The notes: generated by a model not told the origin, from the letters alone. A DNA stretch of 13,270 nucleotides from CAZXPA01 sp964642485 (GCA_964642485.1 CAZXPA010000017.1:1-13270), one strand, 5' to 3'. Positions 1-5,861 are shown, counted from the first letter of the stretch. Made by a program: numbers and translations.

Positions 1-5
1 AAATC

Positions 6-45
6 CCTGCCTGCCTGCCTATCGGCAGGTAGGCCGGCAGGCAGG
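6..45. repeat. CCTGCC/GGCAGG nested hairpin repeat
   Basis: CCTGCCTGCC at the left and GGCAGGCAGG at 36-45 form an outer inverted repeat. An inner perfect 6-bp hairpin has arms CCTGCC (14-19) and GGCAGG (24-29) around a TATC loop. It is far more GC-rich than its surroundings and ends 20 nt before the first gene. Similar CCTGCC-type palindromes are, from memory, scattered between genes in several candidate-phylum genomes. It has no following T-run, so it is not a typical intrinsic terminator. Confidence 0.7.
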
Positions 46-65
46 ATAAATTTTAAATTTAATTT

Positions 66-323
66 ATGGCTGAAGAAAAGCAAATTGGAAAAATTACCCA
101 TTTTTTTGGGGGAATTAGTGTCGGAGTAGTTGAGCTTACTGATGGGCTAAAAGTTGGCGATACTATTCATATTGTTGGCGGAGAAAGAGATTTTACCCAG
201 GCAGTTGAGTCAATGCAAATTGAACATGAAAATATTGAGCGGGCAAAATCTGGTGATGCAATTGGTCTAAAATTAGATGAAGCGGCTAAACCAGGGGATA
301 CTGTTTACAAAGTAGAGGAGTAA
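66..323 (+). CDS. Translation elongation factor-like protein (EF-Tu domain 2-like)
   Basis: An 85-residue acidic protein that reads as a single beta-barrel of the EF-Tu domain 2 type. It opens KQIGKITHFFGGISVGVVEL, then has L-K-V-G-D-T-I-H-I and a closing E-A-A-K-P-G-D-T-V-Y-K-V. This matches the G-K-V-T-H-(Y/F)-F and V-G-D-x-I motifs of small proteins annotated as translation elongation factor-like. There is no GTPase domain (no P-loop, no NKxD), so it cannot act as an elongation factor itself. A role in binding RNA or a partner enzyme is inference. The length suits this stand-alone family, so it is probably not a fragment. No Shine-Dalgarno sequence precedes the ATG; the leader is A/T only. 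Confidence 0.85.
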   Translation: MAEEKQIGKITHFFGGISVGVVELTDGLKVGDTIHIVGGERDFTQAVESMQIEHENIERAKSGDAIGLKLDEAAKPGDTVYKVEE

Positions 324-351
324 ATTTCTAATTTCTAATTTCTACTTTCTA
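324..351. repeat. Short tandem repeat, ATTTCTA units
   Basis: Three exact copies of the 7-mer ATTTCTA (324-344) are followed by a degenerate fourth unit. The repeat fills the whole gap between the elongation factor-like gene and the next ATG, so that gene has no recognisable ribosome binding site. Confidence 0.7.
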
Positions 352-352
352 A

Positions 353-583
353 ATGTCGCAAAAGCTGGCCGAGAATCCAGAAAGGATTCTAATTTCAAAA
401 CAAAAGCTGGTAATTATTGGGTTATTAATTATAGTTTTTAATCCTTTGCCAGCTGGTTTAATTTATAGTTTTGCTCTTTGGCGTGAACCAAAGACTAAAA
501 ATGATGGTAAATTAATGATAATTTTTTCTTTGATCTGGGGAGCAATTTCTTTAGCTCTAGTTCAAAGATATTTTGGTTACTAG
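353..583 (+). CDS. Small two-helix membrane protein, function unknown
   Basis: A 76-residue protein I do not recognise. After a short polar N-terminus (residues 1-17) there is a hydrophobic stretch at about 19-43 with a central N-P-L-P-A-G kink. A charged loop, REPKTKNDGK (about 44-53), follows, then a second hydrophobic stretch at about 54-71 ending in QRYFGY. The positive loop suggests a helical hairpin with both ends on the same side of the membrane. The ORF ends in TAG, directly before a terminator hairpin, so it probably closes a short transcript that includes the upstream gene. The start is the first ATG after the ATTTCTA repeat. It could be a small membrane accessory protein, but nothing in the sequence gives a substrate. 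Confidence 0.65.
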   Translation: MSQKLAENPERILISKQKLVIIGLLIIVFNPLPAGLIYSFALWREPKTKNDGKLMIIFSLIWGAISLALVQRYFGY

Positions 584-600
584 AATTCTGCTTTTTTTAG

Positions 601-640
601 CCCCATTTTTCTCCAAATACAAGAAAGAAGTGGGGTTTTT
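601..640 (+). terminator. Probable intrinsic terminator
   Basis: CCCCA (601-605) pairs with TGGGG (631-635), with additional weaker pairing of the T-rich and A/G-rich inner segments. A TTTTT run follows directly (636-640). It lies between the stop of the small membrane protein and the promoter of the PLP enzyme. Confidence 0.65.
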
Positions 641-642
641 AT

Positions 643-671
643 TTGACAAAATCAAAAAAATTTGCTAATCT
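643..671 (+). promoter_or_regulatory. Sigma-70-type promoter for the PLP enzyme
   Basis: A perfect -35 box TTGACA (643-648) is followed after 17 nt by TAATCT (666-671), which keeps the T1, A2 and T6 positions of TATAAT. It lies directly after a terminator and about 50 nt before the start codon at 724. Confidence 0.7.
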
Positions 672-711
672 TAAAACAGGTTTAATATTAATAATCATTA
701 AAAACTAAAGC

Positions 712-720
712 GAGGAGAGA
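712..720 (+). promoter_or_regulatory. Strong Shine-Dalgarno deciding the start at 724
   Basis: GAGGAGAGA ends 3 nt before ATG 724. It is the only strong Shine-Dalgarno sequence I see at any start in this window. It points to ATG 724, not GTG 871, as the ancestral start of the PLP gene. Confidence 0.8.
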
Positions 721-723
721 GTC

Positions 724-870
724 ATGAACAATATTGAAAAAATTCCGGAGGCGAAAGAAAAGCCAGAAATTACCGGCCGGTATTCTACGGTCGCTGAATA
801 GAAACCCGTTCTTGAGAGATGGTATAAGGGTGAGACAGTTAAAAGCTATGACCGTTATGGTTATGCTGAT
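724..870 (+). other. 5' part of the PLP gene, interrupted by in-frame TAG
   Basis: ATG 724 is in the same frame as the main ORF at 871. The 25 codons after it read into a TAG at 799-801. Past the TAG the frame stays open and codes for K-P-V-L-E-R-W, then Y-D-R-Y-G at 847-861. Y-x-R is the position where enzymes of the cystathionine gamma-synthase family carry the Tyr and Arg that bind the PLP phosphate of the neighbouring subunit (YSR..NPT in methionine gamma-lyase). No ATG, GTG or TTG occurs in frame between the TAG and 871. The natural protein therefore almost certainly included this segment. The TAG may be a nonsense mutation (CAG to TAG is one step), a sequence error, or a read-through site. 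TAG reassignment is unlikely because five other genes here end in TAG. Confidence 0.75.
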
Positions 871-2175
871 GTGGAAAAGAGAGAAAAAGAAGTGTCTGAG
901 CTGGTGAGGGCAGATGTCCTGCTCTATAACTGTGGCATGGCCGCCATAGTGGAAGCTTTGGAAAGTCATCACTTAACAAAAGGTGATGTTCTGCTCTATA
1001 GCCCTTATGTCTATGGCCAATCAAAAGAGTTTATTGAAAATGATTTGGTCAAGAGAGGGATAAGATGTATTCCTGTGGAGAGTGGAGACCCTGATAAAGT
1101 CAAGGATTTGATCAACCAATGGCGTCCAAAAGTGATTTTTACAGAAACAGTGGGTAATGCCCCAGAAATGCCTGTGGTTGATCTTAGTGCTCTTTTTAGC
1201 ACTGTTGAAAAATTCAATAAGAATTATCAGCAGGAGATGACTTTACCCAAGGTTCTAGAGAAAAAATTAATGGCCAGGTCCTGGATTCGCCAATGGTTAG
1301 GAGTAAAACCAGGTGGGAAATTAAGTGAAGAGCAACAGGGAAGGCTATTGAATGTTATCCCAGAATTTGAAAAGACAGCTCGAAAGGTTAATAAAGATCA
1401 CTCTTACCTGCCAATTAGAGATTTGTTCAAATCCTTACAGACTCGAGGAATTGTCCAGCCAGATTCAGAGCCCAGGGCTAACTTGCTTGAACTTGCTTCT
1501 GTTTTAGATTCAGCTTGGTTGGCTAAAAAAGAGACTCCGATGACTCTGATTTTGGATAACACTCTGCCAACTCCGACCGGGCTTGATTTGGCTAAGAAGA
1601 TTAGGGAAATAGATGAAGCTAAAATACCGATTATTGCTGTAGAAAGTGGAACCAAGTTTTATGCCCTGGATTCAACAACCGCTGGGCTGATTTACAGCAA
1701 CTCTTCTGACAAAATGCTTGAATTAAAAGTTAGGCGGGCGGTTACAGGTTCTTATCTCCCCCCAGGAGCAGAGGCTTTATTACCCGAACGGAGCAAAAAA
1801 GAGTTTGATGTTCGCAATAAGAGGACTTTAAAAAACACTATGAGTTTGGCTCAGAGTCTTTCCAAGATAATTGGGAAAATTGGTATTAGAGCTGTTTCTC
1901 ATCCTAATTTACCCTCTCATCCGAACTATGAACACGCTTCAAAGACCATGCCTGATGGATCTACGGCTATTTTCTACCTGGACTGTGAAAATGCATGGGA
2001 TGCAGCTGCTGCCTTAGAGAAAATACTCGGCGACAAGATTGAATACGGTGGCTCGTTTGGGCATGCTAAAACTCGTTTTCTCCCCCTTAATGACCATTTG
2101 TTCCGCATTGCCGGAGGCACAGAATCTGCTGAAGAAATGGAGGTAATTAAGCAGGCTATTGAATCAGCAAAATAA
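871..2175 (+). CDS. Cys/Met metabolism PLP-dependent enzyme, divergent and 5'-interrupted
   Basis: A fold-type I PLP enzyme resembling the cystathionine gamma-synthase/methionine gamma-lyase family. These enzymes carry out gamma-replacement or elimination on sulfur amino acids in the cytoplasm. Counting from GTG 871, N-C-G-M-A-A-I (20-26) matches the S-G-M-A-A-I loop and V-Y-G (47-49) the usual VYGGT. E92 lies in T-E-T-V-G-N-A-P, D229 in L-I-L-D-N-T contacts the ring nitrogen, and K262 in S-G-T-K-F-Y is the Schiff-base lysine. The C-terminal domain ends R-I-A-G-G-T-E-S. Relative to the family there is an extra mostly helical block at about 113-222. The GTG start is only the longest open frame; the true start is probably ATG 724, which gives 483 residues with TAG at codon 26. 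Initiation at 871 would drop the Y-x-R phosphate-binding motif. It looks less AT-rich than its neighbours and has its own promoter and terminator, so it is a single-gene unit that may have been acquired. Substrate is unknown. Confidence 0.8.
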   Translation: MEKREKEVSELVRADVLLYNCGMAAIVEALESHHLTKGDVLLYSPYVYGQSKEFIENDLVKRGIRCIPVESGDPDKVKDLINQWRPKVIFTETVGNAPEMPVVDLSALFSTVEKFNKNYQQEMTLPKVLEKKLMARSWIRQWLGVKPGGKLSEEQQGRLLNVIPEFEKTARKVNKDHSYLPIRDLFKSLQTRGIVQPDSEPRANLLELASVLDSAWLAKKETPMTLILDNTLPTPTGLDLAKKIREIDEAKIPIIAVESGTKFYALDSTTAGLIYSNSSDKMLELKVRRAVTGSYLPPGAEALLPERSKKEFDVRNKRTLKNTMSLAQSLSKIIGKIGIRAVSHPNLPSHPNYEHASKTMPDGSTAIFYLDCENAWDAAAALEKILGDKIEYGGSFGHAKTRFLPLNDHLFRIAGGTESAEEMEVIKQAIESAK

Positions 2176-2184
2176 ACAAAAACA

Positions 2185-2225
2185 GGCCGGACTTCATTTA
2201 AGGGGTTCGGCCATTCTCTTTTTTT
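2185..2225 (+). terminator. Intrinsic terminator after the PLP gene
   Basis: GGCCGGAC (2185-2192) pairs with GTTCGGCC (2205-2212), 8 bp including one G-U pair, around a 12-nt loop. A T-rich tract (2214-2225) ending in seven T follows. It lies 9 nt past the TAA. Confidence 0.85.
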
Positions 2226-2258
2226 AAAAAAGCGGTAAAATTGTTATATAGTTGTTAT

Positions 2259-2277
2259 TTGGAAACTAAGTTTCCAA
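2259..2277. repeat. Palindrome copy 1, left flank of the transposase
   Basis: TTGGAAACTAAGTTTCCAA: two 9-nt arms around a central A. It is followed by GTAAAAT, as is copy 4. It ends 18 nt before the transposase ATG. It is a REP-like palindrome and a likely recognition hairpin for the enclosed Y1 transposase. Confidence 0.85.
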
Positions 2278-2295
2278 GTAAAATAGAATGTATAT

Positions 2296-2964
2296 ATGAG
2301 GAAAATAAAGTTTGTGAATGGTGGATATTATCATGTATTTAATCGCGGAGTAGATAAGCGTGCAGTTTTTATGGAGCAGAGAGATTTAGAAAGATTTTTT
2401 CAAAGTATGGATGAATTTAATACTATTGAACCAATAGGCAGTATTTACGAAAATTCATTTTACAAAGATAAACTTAAAAAGTTTGGAAACTTAGTTTCCA
2501 AAGAAGGAAAATTAGTTGATTTTGTCTGCTATTGCCTTAATCCAAATCATTATCATTTTTTTCTCAAACAACTGGTTGATAGAGGAATAGAGAAATTTAT
2601 GCATAGAGTAGGAATAGGTTATACAAAATATTTTAACCAAAAATATAAGCGGAGTGGTTCATTATTCCAGGGCGTTTTTAAGGCAGTTAATGTGGATTCA
2701 AATGAGTATTTATTGCATTTGAGTGTTTATATTAATTTAAATTACAAGGTCCACAAATTTGATTCATTTGGAAACTTAGTTTCCAAGTTGACTAAGTCAA
2801 GCTGGGACGAGTATATAAAGAATGGAAATAGCAAAAATAGTTTTTGTGAAAAGAATATCATTTTAGATCAGTTTGAAAATGCGTTAGAATATAGAAAATT
2901 TGCAGAAGACTCATTAGGGGGTATCAAAGAGAAAAAGGAGATTGAGAGATTTTTATTGGAGTAA
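2296..2964 (+). CDS. REP-associated Y1 transposase (RAYT / IS200-like family)
   Basis: A 222-residue Y1 (HUH) single-strand DNA transposase of the REP-associated type. Visible motifs are Y-H-V-F-N-R-G-V-D-K-R-A-V-F (12-25), the HUH metal-binding pair H85-Y-H87 in N-P-N-H-Y-H-F-F, and the tyrosine region G-Y-T-K-Y-F-N (108-114). Y109 or Y112 is the likely nucleophile. G-S-L-F-Q-G-V-F-K-A (121-130) and S-S-W-D-E-Y (168-173) correspond to the G-x-L-F-Q-x-R-F-K and W-S-S-Y motifs of RAYT proteins. All catalytic residues appear present, so it may be active. These enzymes usually recognise and move short palindromes instead of large transposons. This gene is bracketed by one palindrome (2259-2277, 2981-3001) and carries two more copies in frame, each read as F-G-N-L-V-S-K (63-69 and 158-164). 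The first sits in an insertion between the N-terminal part and the HUH motif, the second before the C-terminal motif. There is no Shine-Dalgarno sequence. Confidence 0.88.
   Translation: MRKIKFVNGGYYHVFNRGVDKRAVFMEQRDLERFFQSMDEFNTIEPIGSIYENSFYKDKLKKFGNLVSKEGKLVDFVCYCLNPNHYHFFLKQLVDRGIEKFMHRVGIGYTKYFNQKYKRSGSLFQGVFKAVNVDSNEYLLHLSVYINLNYKVHKFDSFGNLVSKLTKSSWDEYIKNGNSKNSFCEKNIILDQFENALEYRKFAEDSLGGIKEKKEIERFLLE
2482..2502. repeat. Palindrome copy 2, inside the transposase gene
   Basis: Two 10-nt arms (TTTGGAAACT and AGTTTCCAAA) around a central T. The central base is the complement of that in the flanking copies, so this copy is in the opposite orientation. It encodes F-G-N-L-V-S-K. Confidence 0.85.
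2768..2786. repeat. Palindrome copy 3, inside the transposase gene
   Basis: TTGGAAACT and AGTTTCCAA arms around a central T. It has the same orientation and the same reading frame as copy 2, again encoding F-G-N-L-V-S-K. Confidence 0.85.
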
Positions 2965-2980
2965 ATCATAGGTTCAAGAG

Positions 2981-3001
2981 CTTGGAAACTAAGTTTCCAA
3001 G
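2981..3001. repeat. Palindrome copy 4, right flank of the transposase
   Basis: Arms CTTGGAAACT and AGTTTCCAAG around a central A. It is followed by TAAAAT like copy 1 and has the same orientation as copy 1. With copy 1 it delimits a possible mobile unit of about 740 bp. Confidence 0.85.
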
Positions 3002-3033
3002 TAAAATTTATTTTTTAAATAAAACACAGAAAT

Positions 3034-3939
3034 ATGAAGAAAGAGTCAAAATTTATTACTCAAAAGCAGTTTTATCAAGAAGCAGCTGAAAGATGGAATC
3101 TTCGTGATGGGCCTTCCCGACCAAGCCAGGAAACTGTTCAGCATTACAACGCCTTGGTAAAACTGGCTCTTGGGAAAGGGAAGAATCAAAAAGTAATGAT
3201 TTTAGGCGCAACGCCAGAGATTCGTGATTTGCTTTATAAATACTATTTTTTAAAGAAGATAAAAGTAGGTTGTGTTGAATGGTTGCCAGTAATGTATTAT
3301 GGAATGTCACAATTAATTAATTTTAAAATTCCTGGCGAGAGGCATATTAAAAAGGACTGGCTAAAAATGGATTTCCCTAAAAACAGCATCGATTTGTTTA
3401 TAGGTGATTTGGTTTTTGGTAATATTACTACTCGTGAGAAAAAGGAGAAGTTGTTAAGCTTGATTCAGCAACGATTAAAAAATAAGGGCTATTTTATTAC
3501 TCGTCATGCCTATATCACTCCTCGGGTAAAAATTGCTAACATTAAAAAATATTTATACAGTTTTGTGCCCGCTGTTTTAAATGAAAAATTGACTATTAAG
3601 CAAGCAGCTACTTCTTTTTATGTAGATTTAGTCTTAGCTAGTTGGTATAGAAATAAGGAGAATAAATTATCACTAGTTTATTATTTATCTGAATTAAAAT
3701 CAATTAGACGGCATTTTAAAAGAAAGAATTTATCTAATAATGATATTATTGCTAAGTTGATTTTTGAGCATTTTCAACGTTTAGGGAATATTTTTAGCAG
3801 AAAATATTGGGTTTATTATCCAAAACAAGAAGAAGAAAGGATATTAAAAAAATTCTTTATAATTGAAAAAAGATTATTTACCAAAGATTATCACTCTGCG
3901 GCTAATACCCCAATTTATTGCTTAAAACCAAAGAAATAA
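3034..3939 (+). CDS. Class I SAM-dependent methyltransferase-like protein, array member 1
   Basis: A 301-residue protein and the first of five paralogues. The N-terminal region has E-R-W then R-P-S (29-31), matching the W...P..(R/K)PS signature of the others. M-I-L-G-A-T-P-E-I-R-D (55-65) takes the place of the glycine-rich SAM loop. The next strand, V-G-C-V-E-W, puts Glu82 where the others have Asp for the ribose hydroxyls. D-L-F-I-G-D-L-V-F-G-N (about 120-130) corresponds to motif IV/post-II. The C-terminal half is lysine-rich, helical and more diverged. It follows the transposase palindrome by 32 nt and lies 1 nt from the next gene, so the two are probably cotranscribed. No DNA-methyltransferase catalytic motif (DPPY/NPPF or PCQ) is present, so the substrate is unknown. 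The loss of the Asp makes it the member most likely to have changed function. Confidence 0.72.
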   Translation: MKKESKFITQKQFYQEAAERWNLRDGPSRPSQETVQHYNALVKLALGKGKNQKVMILGATPEIRDLLYKYYFLKKIKVGCVEWLPVMYYGMSQLINFKIPGERHIKKDWLKMDFPKNSIDLFIGDLVFGNITTREKKEKLLSLIQQRLKNKGYFITRHAYITPRVKIANIKKYLYSFVPAVLNEKLTIKQAATSFYVDLVLASWYRNKENKLSLVYYLSELKSIRRHFKRKNLSNNDIIAKLIFEHFQRLGNIFSRKYWVYYPKQEEERILKKFFIIEKRLFTKDYHSAANTPIYCLKPKK

Positions 3940-3940
3940 G

Positions 3941-4765
3941 ATGAAATCATGGGCCAAGATTAAAAAAGAAAGCTGGTATCAGTTTGCTAAAAATTGGGCC
4001 GCTATTAAACCACCTTGGAAACCCTCGCCAGAAAGGGTTAATCTTTACTCTCAATTGATTAAAAAATATGTTAAAGGTGACCGAGCCTTGATTTTAGGAG
4101 CGACCCCAGAGGTCCGTGATCTTTTGGCTAAATTAAAATTTAAAGTGACTTTGTTAGATATTAGCCCAGAAATGGTTAAGGCCACTACTTTTTTAAGAAA
4201 AACAAAATCTAAGGAGAAAATAGTTATTGGTAACTGGTTAACAAAAGATTTAAAACAAAAATATGATTTAATTATTGGTGATTCTGTGATTAATAATCTT
4301 AAACCCAAAGATCACCCCAGGTTTTTAAAAAGAATGAGGAGACTTTTAAAAGATAACGGCATTTTTATTTGTCAGATGGGGATTTTGGTTAAACCGATAA
4401 GTAAGATTAATATCTCTCTGAAAAAGATTATTAATAAGGCAAAGTATCGGCCTGATTATTATCAGAATTATGTTAATCGAGCTTATGATTATTGGCAATG
4501 TTTAATGTTAAGACGTCATCACAGTTTAGTAGATTGGGGTTATTTAAATGAAATTTATCGTCAAAAATTAAAAAAAGGAGAGATAAGTAAAAAGGAGTTT
4601 GAATTATTAGATTTTGGCCTTTCGAATTTAGTAGCTTCTATCCCTAGTGAAAAAGATTTTATTCTCCTTTTAAAAAAGTTTTGGCAAATAATTGATCAAG
4701 ATTATGAGAGAAGCCATCGTGTTTACAAAGATTTTTATCGAATTTATGTCTTAAAACCCCGTTAG
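3941..4765 (+). CDS. Class I SAM-dependent methyltransferase, array member 2
   Basis: 274 residues. N-terminal W...P-P-W-K-P-S (about 19-29), SAM loop L-I-L-G-A-T-P-E-V-R-D (50-60), and acidic strand L-L-D-I-S-P-E-M (71-78) with D73 for the SAM ribose. K-Y-D-L-I-I-G-D-S-V-I-N-N-L (about 104-117) is the motif IV region. R-L-L-K-D-N-G-I-F-I leads into the usual post-motif strand. The C-terminal third is a family-specific helical domain ending Y-V-L-K-P-R, matching the Y-x-L terminal strand of its paralogues. The last codons and the TAG stop lie inside the left arm of an ACCCC element (4756-4837), so the insertion set the present C-terminus. The ATG is 1 nt past the upstream TAA, with no clear Shine-Dalgarno sequence. 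Substrate is unknown. Confidence 0.8.
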   Translation: MKSWAKIKKESWYQFAKNWAAIKPPWKPSPERVNLYSQLIKKYVKGDRALILGATPEVRDLLAKLKFKVTLLDISPEMVKATTFLRKTKSKEKIVIGNWLTKDLKQKYDLIIGDSVINNLKPKDHPRFLKRMRRLLKDNGIFICQMGILVKPISKINISLKKIINKAKYRPDYYQNYVNRAYDYWQCLMLRRHHSLVDWGYLNEIYRQKLKKGEISKKEFELLDFGLSNLVASIPSEKDFILLLKKFWQIIDQDYERSHRVYKDFYRIYVLKPR

Positions 4766-4837
4766 AAATTTCCACCATTAACTTTTTTAGCAAATTTTAT
4801 TAGTTTAACCTCACTATTATATAATTTCTAACGGGGT
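4756..4837. repeat. ACCCC...GGGGT element 1 (82 nt, MITE-like)
   Basis: A perfect 15-bp terminal inverted repeat: ACCCCGTTAGAAATT (4756-4770) and AATTTCTAACGGGGT (4823-4837). The AT-rich centre is unrelated to the other copies. The left arm contains the stop codon of the upstream methyltransferase. The right end is 17 nt before the next start. It has no coding capacity and no T-run, so it reads as a non-autonomous palindromic element or an RNA hairpin. Confidence 0.85.
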
Positions 4838-4854
4838 AAAACCTAAAAAATAAT

Positions 4855-5718
4855 ATGAGCAAACAAATTCAGGGCATATCTTATTGGGCAGATTTAACTC
4901 AATGGTGGCGAAATGTTGCTCCACCAGTACGGCCCTCAAGGGCTGATATTAGGATTTATGAAAAGTTTTTAAAAAGGGTTATTAAGAATAAAAAACAGCC
5001 TCGAATTTTAATTTTGGGCGCCACTCCAGAAATGAGAGATTTAGCCGCTAAATATAAGGCGGAAACAACTGTTTGTGATATTAGTTTGGAAATGATTATG
5101 GCCATGACTCAGTTAATGACTCATAAAAAGGCTGGTCAAAAAGAGATTTGGGCTAGAGCCAGCTGGGTAACTGTGCCTTTAGAACATAATTATTATGACC
5201 TGATTTTAGGAGATGGGGTAAACACCAATATTTCTTGGTCAGAAGTAAATCAATGGTGGACGCATTTATTTCAATTACTTAAACCAAAAGGCGTTTTTAT
5301 CACTCGTATTTTTTATATAACTTCTCAAGATGAAGTTAATAAAGCTGTAAACAATGTTTTTAAAAAGATTGTTAAAAAGAAAACTCTTTCAAGTGTGGAT
5401 CTTGGAGAATTAAAGATTAGTTTAGAGGCCCTAAGTTATAATCCTCAGGCCGGGGTTTGTACTAACGCTAAATATAGAGAGTTGTTTTTTAAACATATTA
5501 GGAATTTTTCAGTTTCTCCAGTCAAAGCCAGTAGGGTTTACCAAAAACTAATTAAAATTTATCCGCCCAAACCAGTTAAAGTTTGGCGGACGCCGACCAA
5601 GACTCAAACAGAAAAAGAGATTAAAAAATATTTTAGAATTGTTTCTGGCTTTCTCGCCCCATCTTTCCCATCAAACACAACAATTTATTTACTTGCCCCG
5701 TATCAATTTTGCCATTGA
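4855..5718 (+). CDS. Class I SAM-dependent methyltransferase, array member 3
   Basis: 287 residues. W-W...A-P-P-V-R-P-S (about 17-28), SAM loop L-I-L-G-A-T-P-E-M-R-D (52-62), acidic strand T-V-C-D-I-S-L-E-M (72-80) with D75, and Y-Y-D-L-I-L-G-D-G-V-N-T-N (about 113-125). L-L-K-P-K-G-V-F-I-T-R follows, as in member 4. The C-terminal part is a diverged helical domain ending T-I-Y-L-L-A-P. The gene starts 17 nt after element 1 and has an A-rich leader without a clear Shine-Dalgarno sequence. It ends in TGA, confirming that UGA is a stop here. Members 3 and 4 share the N-x-x-x-x-M-A-M-(T/S)-(Q/K)-L-M stretch after the acidic strand and look like the closest pair. Substrate is unknown. Confidence 0.8.
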   Translation: MSKQIQGISYWADLTQWWRNVAPPVRPSRADIRIYEKFLKRVIKNKKQPRILILGATPEMRDLAAKYKAETTVCDISLEMIMAMTQLMTHKKAGQKEIWARASWVTVPLEHNYYDLILGDGVNTNISWSEVNQWWTHLFQLLKPKGVFITRIFYITSQDEVNKAVNNVFKKIVKKKTLSSVDLGELKISLEALSYNPQAGVCTNAKYRELFFKHIRNFSVSPVKASRVYQKLIKIYPPKPVKVWRTPTKTQTEKEIKKYFRIVSGFLAPSFPSNTTIYLLAPYQFCH

Positions 5719-5740
5719 CAATACAGAAAGATGTTATTCT

Positions 5741-5749
5741 TGGTATAAG
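5741..5749 (+). promoter_or_regulatory. Possible extended -10 promoter before the structured leader
   Basis: TGGTATAAG fits an extended -10 (TGnTATAAT) with one mismatch. Initiation from it would begin near 5756, just where the structured element starts. A TTGACA at 5715-5720 is 23 nt upstream, too far for normal spacing, so support rests on the extended -10 alone. Confidence 0.35.
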
Positions 5750-5757
5750 GCTATATT

Positions 5758-5835
5758 AAAATTTTGCAGCACAGTGTCCGAATAGGACCGCTGATAATAT
5801 CAGCGTGTGCTGTCCCGGGATGTTTCGCAAAATTT
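5758..5835 (+). ncRNA. Three-way-junction structured leader or repeat, unidentified
   Basis: Four nested perfect helices are visible. The closing stem is AAATTTTGC (5759-5767) with GCAAAATTT (5827-5835). The inner stem is AGCACA (5768-5773) with TGTGCT (5806-5811). Two hairpins sit within it: GTCC-GAATA-GGAC (5776-5788) and CGCTGA-TAATA-TCAGCG (5789-5805). Only two unpaired bases (5774-5775) remain in the junction, so it is a compact three-way junction. A 15-nt 3' bulge holds TCCCGGGA (5813-5820). It lies 26 nt before the start of the fourth methyltransferase. It matches no riboswitch class I can recall and could equally be a mobile palindromic DNA element. The direction of transcription is assumed from the genes. 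Confidence 0.5.
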
Positions 5836-5861
5836 GATGCTGGGGTTAAAGAAAAAATAAT

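Noticed and set aside
799..801. TAG recoded genome-wide (for example as pyrrolysine or glutamine)
   Set aside because: Genes ending at 583, 4765, 7071, 9252 and 12115 use TAG as a normal stop, and TGA ends genes at 5718 and 7873, so the standard bacterial code fits. Local read-through at 799 is not excluded.
688..1024. Minus-strand ORFs opposite the PLP gene (688-972, 839-1024, and similarly 1011-1217 and 1404-1655)
   Set aside because: They are antisense shadows of a convincing + strand PLP enzyme with family motifs, and none shows a domain or start signal. The same holds for minus-strand ORFs at 3056-3310, 4051-4308, 5930-6154 and 9108-9356.
2259..3001. CRISPR array based on the repeated palindrome
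   Set aside because: Copies are irregularly spaced, in mixed orientation and partly coding. There are no uniform spacers and no cas genes.
5801..5822. Small SRP RNA, because GCGTGTGC and CGGGATGT resemble parts of 4.5S RNA
   Set aside because: The conserved GGAAGGAAGCAG-type tetraloop and internal-loop strand is absent and the helix order is wrong, so the match is probably chance.
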